Part shown: piece after piece, positions 23,545-30,457 of the stretch
How positions within the stretch are numbered: the first letter of the stretch is position 1
How the letters are laid out: every line of letters begins with the position of its first letter
Origin: a virus
Virus record (IMG/VR): IMGVR_UViG_3300020221_000073
Location: 1-31,146 of that record
Direction: 5' to 3' (one strand)
Length of the DNA stretch: 31,146 nt
Notes under the pieces: model-generated
The model's database searches: none
What the model was told of the DNA's origin: nothing
Seen by the model: only the letters and a program-made list of their open reading frames with translations
Made by a program: the position numbers and the translations under genes

Positions 23545-23572
23545 TTGACTTTATTACCTTATATGTTATACT
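23545..23572 (+). promoter_or_regulatory. Extended -10 sigma70 promoter before the uvsW operon
   Basis: TTGACT (23545-23550), a 16-base spacer and TATACT (23567-23572) with TGT directly before it (an extended -10) give the best host-type promoter in the window. The expected start near 23579 leaves about seven bases before the ATG at 23586 and no Shine-Dalgarno sequence. It would drive a run of nine closely spaced or overlapping plus-strand genes to 29215. Confidence 0.68.
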
Positions 23573-23585
23573 TAATTATCCAAAA

Positions 23586-24920
23586 ATGTCAAACACAAAC
23601 ACAACACGACGCCAGCTGGAATCCATGGAAGCCGCTATAAGAATACTGGCTTACAATACAGGAGGAGCATGGCAAAGTTCTGGTGTGCATGACAAAGATT
23701 TCAAAACCATTCAAAGTCTGGCTGACGCTCCATACGCCTGGACAGAGAAGCAGGGTACACTGGCCATGCTGTTCTTAAAGAGATATAAAACTCTGTTAGA
23801 AAAATTTGATTTCGATGTTGACGAGCTTATTAAAAATCCAAGATACGACCAGCCCTTCAGGATAATAAATTTTGAAAAAAGTATAGACATATTGCATGCG
23901 GAAGACGGCAGAGAAGTTATAGAAATAAGATTTCCTTACAACGAGAAATTAATTGCATTGATAAGATGTCTGAAAAAGAAGACACAAGAATTAGTTCCTA
24001 TGTTGTATGATGGGGAGACAAAAAAATGGACAATGAATTACACCGACACTGTGGCCTACTATGTCACGCTGATAGCGGTGAGATATGATTTCAAGATATT
24101 GAACCTTAAAATTTTAACTGACTATGAAGAAATAAAACAAGAAAAGAAAAAGTATCTACCTATCATTGTTGACATCGAGTATGACTCGATAAAACTGATC
24201 AATGCTCCCAACTCACTTGCAGATTATTGGCAACAAAACTGCCAATCGCTGTCGTATCTTCAACAGCGAGATCAATTGAAACATATCCGTGTTTCTTGCA
24301 CAAGAAATAATTCTGCACCTGCAAAAAGCCTAGCAGAAAAAATAGCCTATGCATCTGATACTAATTTGTTTGTGGACAGAAAAGTTTATGATAAAAAAAC
24401 CTTACTACAAGCCATCATCGAGTTAGGAGATCTTCCAGCAATCTGTCCGTTCAGCGGAGAACTTGATGTGAAGAATGAAATAACGCCAGTGTACCAGTGG
24501 CTGCAGGAATTTGAGTCAGCGGGTATTGCCAAGGACGAGATAACGTTTGGTTTCGAGCTCAATCAACCCATGTCTCTGGATCCAGATCCAGAGGTCGACC
24601 AGTTTCCTAACGCGGATTTTATCTATGGAGCAGAAACATCCATGGAAGAGCGTAAGCTAATATATGATCAATGGAAAACCTTGCATGCATTGAGCGTCAG
24701 CAATAAAAGGATCTCCCCGCGGACCAAAATCATATTTGTTAGAAATAAAATACCAAGAGCACTATTGAGATCTGGAATCAAACCCAAGATAGCATTCATG
24801 CTGCAGGACACTCCCATGTGGGCCATGAGCACCAACACTCTGGACAAGCTGGTTGAAAATTTGCCGAAAAGATTGTATTATATGAGTCAGAAACCATCTG
24901 ACAAAATACAATCTGTATGA
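23586..24920 (+). CDS. HARP-like domain protein paired with UvsW
   Basis: I start at ATG 23586 (MSNTNTTRRQ, 444 residues). The longer frame from 23496 reads through the promoter and gives an implausible hydrophobic leader. Residues 112-165 resemble the HARP domain of annealing helicases (IRFPYNEKLIALIRCL, then YDGETKKWTM). Flanking blocks include YAWTEKQGTLAMLFLKRY (50-67) and the C-terminal KIIFVRNKIPRALLRSGIKP. No Walker A or DExH motif is visible, so it is not itself a complete helicase. Its stop overlaps the uvsW ATG by four bases, which implies coupled production. A DNA-binding partner or specificity subunit for UvsW is a reasonable but untested idea. Confidence 0.62.
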   Translation: MSNTNTTRRQLESMEAAIRILAYNTGGAWQSSGVHDKDFKTIQSLADAPYAWTEKQGTLAMLFLKRYKTLLEKFDFDVDELIKNPRYDQPFRIINFEKSIDILHAEDGREVIEIRFPYNEKLIALIRCLKKKTQELVPMLYDGETKKWTMNYTDTVAYYVTLIAVRYDFKILNLKILTDYEEIKQEKKKYLPIIVDIEYDSIKLINAPNSLADYWQQNCQSLSYLQQRDQLKHIRVSCTRNNSAPAKSLAEKIAYASDTNLFVDRKVYDKKTLLQAIIELGDLPAICPFSGELDVKNEITPVYQWLQEFESAGIAKDEITFGFELNQPMSLDPDPEVDQFPNADFIYGAETSMEERKLIYDQWKTLHALSVSNKRISPRTKIIFVRNKIPRALLRSGIKPKIAFMLQDTPMWAMSTNTLDKLVENLPKRLYYMSQKPSDKIQSV

Positions 24921-26386
24921 GCTCATGCAAACTGATAATTCGAGACGAGGTAAATGTCAAATTTGAAAATCTTTCTCTAGAACATAGAAAGCATCTCAGC
25001 AACAAATTCAAATTTGAGATACCATATGCTCGACATCTACCTGCAGTGAAACTGGGCAGATGGGATGGCAAGGTAAGTTTCTTTGGATTGGGCGGCAATA
25101 CCTATCTAGCATTGGTGGGAGAGATATTGCCAGTATTGGAAGGTGCCGGTGTGTATGTGGAATTGGAAGATCAAAGAACCCCACACAACTTTGAATTTAA
25201 ATTGATAGATCAAAACTATCTATCCGATATCAAATGGCCAAAGAATCATCCCTGTGCGGGGCAATCAATAGTGTTGAGGGACTATCAGGTGGAAACCATA
25301 AACAAGTTCCTTAAGAATCCTCAATGTATACAGGAGATCGCCACCGGAGCGGGTAAGACCATCATCACGGCAGCTCTGTGCAAACTGGTTGAGAACTATG
25401 GGAGAACTCTCACAATCGTTCCCAACAAAAGTCTAGTCACACAGACTGAGGATGATTTTTTAGCGTGCAATCTAGATGTTGGGGTGTATTACGGCGACAG
25501 GAAAGAATTAGGAAGGCAGAATACGATCGCAACTTGGCAATCACTGAACGTTTTAGAGAAGAAAAGCCGCGATGATGAAACCACCGCATTCCTAGAAGCA
25601 ATAGATAATATCAACACCGTAATAGTGGACGAAGTTCACATGGCCAAGGCAGATGTGTTGAAAAGAATGCTGACAGGACCTTTTGCTAAGTGTGGTATAC
25701 GTTGGGGACTCACGGGCACAGTGCCCAAGGCGGACTATGAATTTTATGGATTGAGATGCAGCATAGGTGATGTAGCCCATAAGATAGCAGCCAAAGAATT
25801 ACAAGACAAAGGCGTGCTGGCGCTATGCCACGTCAATGTGTTGCAGACTCAGGATCATCCAGAATTCAAAAATTATCAAGAAGAATTGAAATGGCTAACC
25901 ACTGATGAAACTCGGATGTCGTGGATTGCAAAAACTATAGAAAATATTTCAACTACAGGCAACACGATGATCCTTGTGGACAGGATATCTGCTGGTGAGT
26001 TGTTAGAAAGCAAGATACCAGACAGCGTGTTTATATCTGGTTCCACAAAGAATATGGAGCGAAAGGAACACTACGACGAAGTCTCAATCTCGCAACGCAA
26101 GGTCATTATCGCTACCTATGGCGTGGCCTCCGTGGGCATAAACATACCCAGGATCTTTAATTTGGTATTAATAGAGCCTGGTAAAAGTTTCGTGCGTGTA
26201 ATACAAAGCATTGGTAGGGGTATAAGAAAAGCAGAGGATAAGGATCATGTGAACATATGGGATATCACTTCCAGTTGCAAATTTGCAAAAAGACATCTTG
26301 GGCAAAGGAAAAAGTTTTACAAAGAGGCCAATTACCCGTATAATATAGAAAAGATAGATTATGAAAATCCTTACACTGGAAAATAA
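24917..26386 (+). CDS. uvsW: UvsW-type SF2 helicase
   Basis: The 489-residue protein is close to T4 UvsW (about 500). The N-terminal DNA-binding domain has KLGRWDGKVSFFGLGG (45-60). Then come a Q-motif-like LRDYQVETINKFL (120-132), Walker A ATGAGKT (142-148), motif II VDEVH (237-241), motif III GLTGT (264-268) and the C-terminal RecA fold with IQSIGRGIRKAEDKDHV as motif VI. UvsW remodels branched DNA and R-loops and shuts off origin replication in favour of recombination-dependent replication. It follows a HARP-like gene with an ATGA overlap, and its 3' end overlaps the next gene by 26 bases. The motifs are complete, so an active ATPase is expected. Confidence 0.94.
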   Translation: MSSCKLIIRDEVNVKFENLSLEHRKHLSNKFKFEIPYARHLPAVKLGRWDGKVSFFGLGGNTYLALVGEILPVLEGAGVYVELEDQRTPHNFEFKLIDQNYLSDIKWPKNHPCAGQSIVLRDYQVETINKFLKNPQCIQEIATGAGKTIITAALCKLVENYGRTLTIVPNKSLVTQTEDDFLACNLDVGVYYGDRKELGRQNTIATWQSLNVLEKKSRDDETTAFLEAIDNINTVIVDEVHMAKADVLKRMLTGPFAKCGIRWGLTGTVPKADYEFYGLRCSIGDVAHKIAAKELQDKGVLALCHVNVLQTQDHPEFKNYQEELKWLTTDETRMSWIAKTIENISTTGNTMILVDRISAGELLESKIPDSVFISGSTKNMERKEHYDEVSISQRKVIIATYGVASVGINIPRIFNLVLIEPGKSFVRVIQSIGRGIRKAEDKDHVNIWDITSSCKFAKRHLGQRKKFYKEANYPYNIEKIDYENPYTGK

Positions 26387-26864
26387 AACATACGTATTAG
26401 AAAAGATACCCGAGTATGTGGATGACAAATTGAGATTTGCGGTTCTGGACAATTCCAATCCTGCTGATCCAGATTACTTCTTCATACCTCTGATATTCTT
26501 GGAATCATTCAATGCTCCCGCGGCGGTGTTACAGGTAGGAAAATATAAAATACAAATGCCTTTAGATTGGAAGATGATCATAGGAGACGCAGAACAGGGA
26601 GAATTACATGTCTTACCGATAACCAGTCTCAATGATCGAGGATTTTCCGCATTTATATACAATCCAATTACTGGATCGAGGCCAGAATTTGCAGAAATTG
26701 ATATTGTGGACATTTATCAAGAAGTTAAATGGTATTTCCCCAAGATCAAATCAGGACAGATACTTGCGGTTCCTTTAACAGATGCGGATAATCCACCCTG
26801 TGCTTATTTTGTTAAGGATATATCCAGACAATCAGAATTTTTAGAATACGCATCGGTATGGTAA
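26361..26864 (+). CDS. Conserved marine T4-like hypothetical protein
   Basis: The 167-residue protein is strand-rich, with PLIFLESFNAPAAVLQVGKY (43-62), KIQMPLDWKMIIGD (63-76) and LHVLPITSLNDRGFSAFIYN (82-101), and ends in the acidic-basic tail ISRQSEFLEYASVW. It has no catalytic motif or membrane helix. I recall similar proteins near uvsW and the clamp-loader genes in cyanophages, always without a function. The ATG lies inside the 3' end of uvsW (26-base overlap), and the next gene overlaps its stop by seven bases, so it belongs to the replication and recombination operon. A replication accessory function is inferred only from position. Confidence 0.62.
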   Translation: MKILTLENKTYVLEKIPEYVDDKLRFAVLDNSNPADPDYFFIPLIFLESFNAPAAVLQVGKYKIQMPLDWKMIIGDAEQGELHVLPITSLNDRGFSAFIYNPITGSRPEFAEIDIVDIYQEVKWYFPKIKSGQILAVPLTDADNPPCAYFVKDISRQSEFLEYASVW

Positions 26865-27100
26865 AAAAAAGAGACAACGTGGTTAGCATGGAGGCTCCGG
26901 TGATGATGATTCCGGATGACCAAGACAGAGAAACACCCGTGCTGATGAACAGGCACTACATCGATTGGATAATAGATCATGCTCGAAAGAAAAAATTAAG
27001 CATACAGGGTTATCAGTTGCGAGGTAAGAACATTGAGATCACTTTTAAAAATCCTAAACATGCATCAATATTTGCACTAACATGGAGCGAAGATGAGTGA
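26858..27100 (+). CDS. Small conserved phage protein
   Basis: This 80-residue protein begins MVKKRDNVVSMEAPVMMIPD and contains RHYIDWIIDHARKKKLSIQG, followed by the strand pair NIEITFKNPKHASIFALTW. The second half looks like a small alpha/beta domain able to bind a nucleic acid or partner, but nothing specific is visible. Its first bases overlap the upstream stop and its last eight bases overlap the next start, the same style of coupling as its neighbours. I do not recognise the family. The reality of the gene is supported by its tight packing and lack of any competing frame. Confidence 0.55.
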   Translation: MVKKRDNVVSMEAPVMMIPDDQDRETPVLMNRHYIDWIIDHARKKKLSIQGYQLRGKNIEITFKNPKHASIFALTWSEDE

Positions 27101-27539
27101 AAAGAAAAAATTTTTTGAATTAAGAAACAGCATGAAAGCCATAGACTTTCGTAACAAGGATTACTATGATCGTATCGATGAACATGAGAGATCATTATAC
27201 AGTCCTTACATGACTATGAGGTATGCCTCCGCAGTGTCCGGGGATAGATTTTATCAAGAGCACTACGTGGAAATGATCAACGAATGTGTTAATAAAAATC
27301 TTTTTGAATTGAGCGGCAAACATAAAAAATTATGTTGGCTTTTGACTGCCATGTGCGGGGGGCTGAAACAACAGTTCCATCCATGGATCAAACCCATGAA
27401 GAAGAATGTAAATAAATCACTACAAACTCTGATGGACATCTATCCTAACACCAAAATGCTAGACCTCGAAGCGCTGGATAAGATCATCACCGACGGCGAA
27501 CTAGAACAACTGCTAGAAGATCATGGAAAGCAATCTTAA
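27093..27539 (+). CDS. gp62: Probable clamp-loader small subunit gp62
   Basis: The 148-residue helical protein follows the layout of the phage clamp-loader A family (T4 gp62, 187 residues; shorter in marine phages). It has a lysine-rich N-terminal helix, an ERSLYSPYMTMRYASA segment (about 32-47) matching the family's Pro-containing helix before the conserved Arg and Ser, and then IKPMKKNVNKSLQTLM (about 97-112) before a C-terminal helical end. gp62 joins four gp44 subunits to load the sliding clamp gp45. No gp44 or gp45 is in this window, so the complex cannot be confirmed here. It overlaps its neighbours by eight and 17 bases. The assignment rests on recalled family shape. Confidence 0.55.
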   Translation: MSEKKKFFELRNSMKAIDFRNKDYYDRIDEHERSLYSPYMTMRYASAVSGDRFYQEHYVEMINECVNKNLFELSGKHKKLCWLLTAMCGGLKQQFHPWIKPMKKNVNKSLQTLMDIYPNTKMLDLEALDKIITDGELEQLLEDHGKQS

Positions 27540-28209
27540 CACCTGTACATTTTGCGGCAAGAGTTTCACGAAAGAGAGAACTCTGCAGGTGCATGTGTGT
27601 GAACCCAAACGTCGACATCTGCAAAAAAATGAGAAGTGGGTGCAGAACGCTCTGATGGTGTTCCAGAGATTCTATGAGATACATCAGAACAATGGCAAAC
27701 CAAAATCCTATGAAGATTTTTGCAAGAGCGCCTACTACAATGCTTTTGTGAAATTTGGCAGATACATCATGCATGTGAGTCCCCTGTATCCTGAAAAGTA
27801 TATCGATTACATAATCAAATCAAGAATAAAATTAGATCATTGGGCAAGAGACGATCTCTATGAAGCATATCTCATAGACATGTTAAAGTCAGAACCAGTG
27901 GAAGCAGCCCTTACTAGATCAATACAAACCATGATGGATTGGGCAGAGGAACAACATGTACAATGGGCAGATTATTTCCGTTTGGTCAACACTCCGCGGG
28001 CTGTGCAACATATACAAAACGGCAAGTTGTCTCCGTGGTTGATACTTGGTTGCAGCGCTGGGAAAAAAATGCTACAAACTCTCTCGGATGAACAATTACA
28101 AATGATACAAAGGTTTATCAACCCTGAGTATTGGTCAAACAAATTTAAATCATCTCCTGCGGATGCGATCTTTGTGCAGGAAACAGCTCGGGAGGCCAAA
28201 ATTGAGTGA
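27523..28209 (+). CDS. Zinc-finger-containing conserved phage protein
   Basis: The 228-residue protein has an N-terminal C2H2-like finger CTFCGKSFTKERTLQVHVC (8-26, ligands C8, C11, H24 and C26 or H32), followed by a basic stretch CEPKRRHLQKNEKW. The rest is helical: YNAFVKFGRYIMHVSPLYPE (about 68-87), then LDHWARDDLYEAYLIDM and LSPWLILGCSAGKKMLQTL. The combination of a finger and a helical body appears in marine T4-like phages and has no assigned function to my knowledge. It could bind nucleic acid or regulate transcription, by analogy with other short phage fingers. Its 3' end overlaps the next gene by eight bases if the TTG start there is used. Confidence 0.62.
   Translation: MESNLNTCTFCGKSFTKERTLQVHVCEPKRRHLQKNEKWVQNALMVFQRFYEIHQNNGKPKSYEDFCKSAYYNAFVKFGRYIMHVSPLYPEKYIDYIIKSRIKLDHWARDDLYEAYLIDMLKSEPVEAALTRSIQTMMDWAEEQHVQWADYFRLVNTPRAVQHIQNGKLSPWLILGCSAGKKMLQTLSDEQLQMIQRFINPEYWSNKFKSSPADAIFVQETAREAKIE
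28191..28195 (+). promoter_or_regulatory. Shine-Dalgarno selecting a TTG start
   Basis: GGAGG sits six bases before TTG 28202, inside the end of the upstream gene. It makes TTG 28202 the likely start of the following gene rather than the ATG at 28163, which has no such site and would overlap the upstream gene by 47 bases. Confidence 0.7.
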
Positions 28210-28426
28210 TAAAATTGTCATCGATGAAAGCATAGATGTGGCAGTGGGAGATTGCATCATAGTAATAAAAGAAGATGGTTCAATAGGACAGGTGATACTG
28301 CCCGAAGTAAGCAACCCCGCCCAGGAGAGCAAGGGTTATAAATTGACTTTGGATGTGTTAGAATTTATCGATAAGGAAAAGGGTAGTTTGATAAGAAAAG
28401 AAAACAACAGGAGGAAATATAACTGA
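28202..28426 (+). CDS. Small hypothetical protein with TTG start
   Basis: This encodes 74 residues from TTG 28202 (MSDKIVIDESIDVAVGDCII). Strands dominate the first half (VAVGDCIIVIKEDGSIGQVI), then a short linker and a helix LDVLEFIDKEKGSLIRKENN, ending in a basic tail. The first half resembles a small beta-barrel in spacing of hydrophobic residues, but I cannot name a family. The stop overlaps the ATG of the DnaE-like gene by one base (TGATG), and a purine-rich AGGAGG lies 11 bases before that ATG, so the two genes are probably made together. Confidence 0.6.
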   Translation: MSDKIVIDESIDVAVGDCIIVIKEDGSIGQVILPEVSNPAQESKGYKLTLDVLEFIDKEKGSLIRKENNRRKYN

Positions 28427-28989
28427 TGCCAGACGTAGACATAGATTTTGCCAATAGAGAACACGCACTCAAATTGTTTAAACATGTGCCAGCATCCATA
28501 ATCAAAGACGAGGAGATAGAAAAACACAAGACAGGCGTGTACTTTCATGAAGTGCCTGTGGACCCAATGTTGGGCTCGTGCAGTTTTGATTTTAAAAGAG
28601 CAGAAGATCGTGGTTATTTTAAAATAGATCTGCTAAACGTTAATCTCTATGAAGGCGTGAAAACAGAACAGGAATTAGTTGAGTTGATGCTGGAAGAACC
28701 AGACTGGGACATGTTAAAAGATAAAACAATTGTGGATCAATTGTTCCATATCAATGGCCATTTCGATATAGTATATAAATTGGAACCAAAAAATATTGAA
28801 CAGCTGGCGGCGGTGTTGGCAATAATCAGACCTGCCAAGCGGCATCTCATGCACAAATACTGGACGGAAATATTAAAAGAAGTGTGGGTGAAACCTTCAG
28901 ACGAAAGCTACTATTTTAAAAAGTCTCATGCTGTTGCCTATGCTCAGGCCATTGTAGTTCAGATGAATTTGATAAGGAAAAATAAATAG
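28426..28989 (+). CDS. Miniature DNA polymerase III alpha (DnaE)-like protein
   Basis: The 187-residue protein keeps short blocks of bacterial DnaE in order. MPDVDIDFAN (residues 1-10, D3, D5, D7) matches the PD(F/I)DxDF block that carries two catalytic aspartates. GYFKIDLLNVNLYEGV (63-78) matches the KxDxLG block with the third (D68). DQLFHINGHFDIVYKLEP (104-121) and AAVLAIIRPAKRHLMH (128-143) match the ...Q.E......L.P and AL.RPGP regions, and FKKSHAVAYAQA (164-175) matches the KSHA.AY block. Full DnaE has over 1,000 residues, so most of the fingers, the PHP domain and clamp-binding parts are absent. I recall similar proteins in cyanophages. Polymerase activity is not established. Confidence 0.72.
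   Translation: MPDVDIDFANREHALKLFKHVPASIIKDEEIEKHKTGVYFHEVPVDPMLGSCSFDFKRAEDRGYFKIDLLNVNLYEGVKTEQELVELMLEEPDWDMLKDKTIVDQLFHINGHFDIVYKLEPKNIEQLAAVLAIIRPAKRHLMHKYWTEILKEVWVKPSDESYYFKKSHAVAYAQAIVVQMNLIRKNK
28983..28988 (+). promoter_or_regulatory. Late promoter core before the two-helix membrane gene
   Basis: TAAATA in AATAAATAGATGA begins 11 nt before the ATG at 28994 and overlaps the TAG stop of the previous gene. The spacing equals that seen at the terminase genes. A second ATG at 28990 is in another frame. Confidence 0.55.
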
Positions 28990-28993
28990 ATGA

Positions 28994-29215
28994 ATGAAAA
29001 GTATACAAAAATTTTTAAAGACACTGCCAGAATGGGCAATATTCATTTACCTATTCTTATCATTGAGCGTGGGACCTCTAGTTATATTCAATCTCAAATG
29101 GCACCAGCTTGGAACGCTTAAATTGGCGGCGGCGGCCTGTGGGCCATTCTTCTTTGTTTTGGGAGCCATGGGAGCCATAGTGGCTTTCCTATTTTATTAT
29201 GAAGATTTAGATTAA
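28994..29215 (+). CDS. Small membrane protein with two helices, holin candidate
   Basis: This is a 73-residue protein. A short basic N-terminus (MKSIQKFLKTLPEW) leads to a first hydrophobic helix (about 15-34, AIFIYLFLSLSVGPLVIF). A polar loop (NLKWHQLG) and a second helix (about 43-67, with a Gly/Ala-rich segment FFFVLGAMGAIVAFLF) follow, then the acidic end YEDLD. Two helices, short length and charged ends fit small class II holins, but no homology is claimed, and T4's own holin is a different, larger protein. A late-type element lies just upstream, consistent with late expression for lysis or as a membrane-bound assembly factor. Confidence 0.6.
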   Translation: MKSIQKFLKTLPEWAIFIYLFLSLSVGPLVIFNLKWHQLGTLKLAAAACGPFFFVLGAMGAIVAFLFYYEDLD

Positions 29216-29237
29216 ATTTAAAAAAAATTAAATTAAA
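29212..29237. terminator. Weak AT hairpin between converging genes
   Basis: AATTTAA (29215-29221) and TTAAATT (29228-29234) are inverted around a run of A, in the 24-base gap between a plus-strand and a minus-strand gene. The stem is AT-only, so any terminator role is doubtful; on the minus strand the A run becomes a T run. Confidence 0.25.
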
Positions 29238-29239
29238 GA

Positions 29240-29614
29240 TTAAATCGGCCTGCGCATCAGCTGTATAGTTCGGCGTTTGACTCTTTTCTTGGAAATATCC
29301 TCTAATCTCACCACAGGTCCATGCATTATTTTAATGTCTTTGCTGGATAAAGTTACCAACGTTGGTTTGAAATACAAAAAATCTTTCTTCAAAAATATGT
29401 TGATAGGAATTTTTCTATTGGATTCCCACCACCACATTTCACCCAGTTTTAAGAATTTCATTTTATCTGCTGGCAACATTATACGCCCATAGTCATAGAA
29501 GCTTGTGACTTGATTATCTTGATTTTGTATGATTCCAACAAATTCTAAATCTCCTTTGCGTATAAGGGATAAAAACGGGAATTTATTTTTTAATGTTTCA
29601 AAAATTTCATTCAT
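29240..29614 (-). CDS. Conserved T4-like hypothetical protein
   Basis: I start at ATG 29614 (MNEIFETLKNKFPFLSLIRK, 124 residues), because the longer frame from 29653 reads across the promoter region and overlaps the divergent gene. The protein is compact, with GDLEFVGIIQNQDNQVTSFY, then KFLKLGEMWWWESNRKIPIN and SSKDIKIMHGPVV, ending in a basic KKRVKRRTIQLMRRP tail. Short proteins with WWWESNR and PINIFL segments are, as I recall, widely conserved in marine T4-like phages; none has a defined role. The basic tail could bind nucleic acid. It is the only minus-strand gene in the last six kilobases and sits between a membrane protein and a virion protein. Confidence 0.65.
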   Translation of the reverse strand: MNEIFETLKNKFPFLSLIRKGDLEFVGIIQNQDNQVTSFYDYGRIMLPADKMKFLKLGEMWWWESNRKIPINIFLKKDFLYFKPTLVTLSSKDIKIMHGPVVRLEDISKKRVKRRTIQLMRRPI

Positions 29615-29625
29615 GTTATATTCAA

Positions 29626-29631
29626 TAAATA
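29626..29631 (+). promoter_or_regulatory. Late promoter core (AATAAATACAG)
   Basis: The element matches the 5446 site over eleven bases. The ATG at 29648 lies 22 nt downstream of its first base, longer than at the other sites, so the predicted leader is about 11 bases. A nearer ATG at 29641 opens only a short frame. Confidence 0.55.
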
Positions 29632-29647
29632 CAGTGAGCAATGTATT

Positions 29648-30448
29648 ATGCAAACTGTAGCAAGGTATTTACTAAACAATGTGGTAATTGTATGCACATC
29701 TGGTTATCATGGAAGGAATTCTACTGTGTACAATAGACGCATAAAACTGTATAAAGGAGTGTCAAATCCGCTTACTTTTATATTCAAGAACGAAGATCAA
29801 AAGGCACAAGATGTCACAGCTAAAACTTATGAGTTTGTACTGATAGATTCTGAGACTAAAAGGTCTGTTTTAACCAGAAACTTAAATATTTTAGATGATG
29901 GCTCCACGCTCTCATCTAAAGGAACTGCCAGCATAAATGTCACCGAGGGCGATCTTTTGGGGCTGGATGCCAAGTTTTATAATTATGCTATCAGAGAAGT
30001 AGCCGCAGATAATTCTCGGACAGTGACCTTTGCTGACAGTTCTTACAATGCTGCTGGCACTGTTGAAGTATTGGACGGTGCTTATCCTGACATGATAAAC
30101 AGTGCAGAAATTGCAAGTTTCACTGACACAGGCGGACCACTCAGCAGAACAAGTTCAGCGATAGACGCCAATCCCGGAATCAATAATAACACGGCACTGC
30201 ACACCATTGCGGTATACACAAAATCATTCTCTGGTTCTTTAAGAATTCAAGGAACCATGGCGGCGATACCTGATCACAATGATTATTTTGATATCACTGC
30301 AGCAGACCATTCCAACACAATCAACTTTGATAATTCGTCCAGTGTGACCTATTACAATTTTACAGGTGTTTACCAAAATGTTAGATTTAGTTGGGCTAAT
30401 CACACAGGTAATACCGGACGAATTGACAAAATACTTTATAGGCATTAA
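29648..30448 (+). CDS. Virion structural protein
   Basis: This is a 266-residue beta-rich protein. The N-terminal region (IKLYKGVSNPLTFIFKNEDQ, about 32-51) leads into an immunoglobulin-like or BppU-like strand pattern with KTYEFVLIDSETKRSVLTRN and a TASINVTEGDLLGLD turn. A second domain from about residue 190 (TKSFSGSLRIQGTMAAIPD) ends with the galactose-binding-like FTGVYQNVRFSWANHTGNTG. Both patterns are familiar from baseplate, fibre and other structural proteins of marine T4-like phages. No enzymatic site is seen. The late-type promoter upstream fits virion expression. Its exact place in the particle is unknown; adhesion or baseplate decoration is possible. Confidence 0.7.
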   Translation: MQTVARYLLNNVVIVCTSGYHGRNSTVYNRRIKLYKGVSNPLTFIFKNEDQKAQDVTAKTYEFVLIDSETKRSVLTRNLNILDDGSTLSSKGTASINVTEGDLLGLDAKFYNYAIREVAADNSRTVTFADSSYNAAGTVEVLDGAYPDMINSAEIASFTDTGGPLSRTSSAIDANPGINNNTALHTIAVYTKSFSGSLRIQGTMAAIPDHNDYFDITAADHSNTINFDNSSSVTYYNFTGVYQNVRFSWANHTGNTGRIDKILYRH

Positions 30449-30457
30449 AATAGTAGG

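Noticed and set aside
23496-23585. A 30-codon extension of the HARP-like protein
   Set aside because: It crosses the best promoter in the window and the start of the SprT-like gene, and adds an unusual hydrophobic leader with no signal-peptide cleavage pattern.
29161-29180. Tandem GGGAGCCAT repeat
   Set aside because: It is a short two-copy repeat inside the membrane-helix coding region, encoding small residues (Gly-Ala-Met); probably simple coding coincidence.
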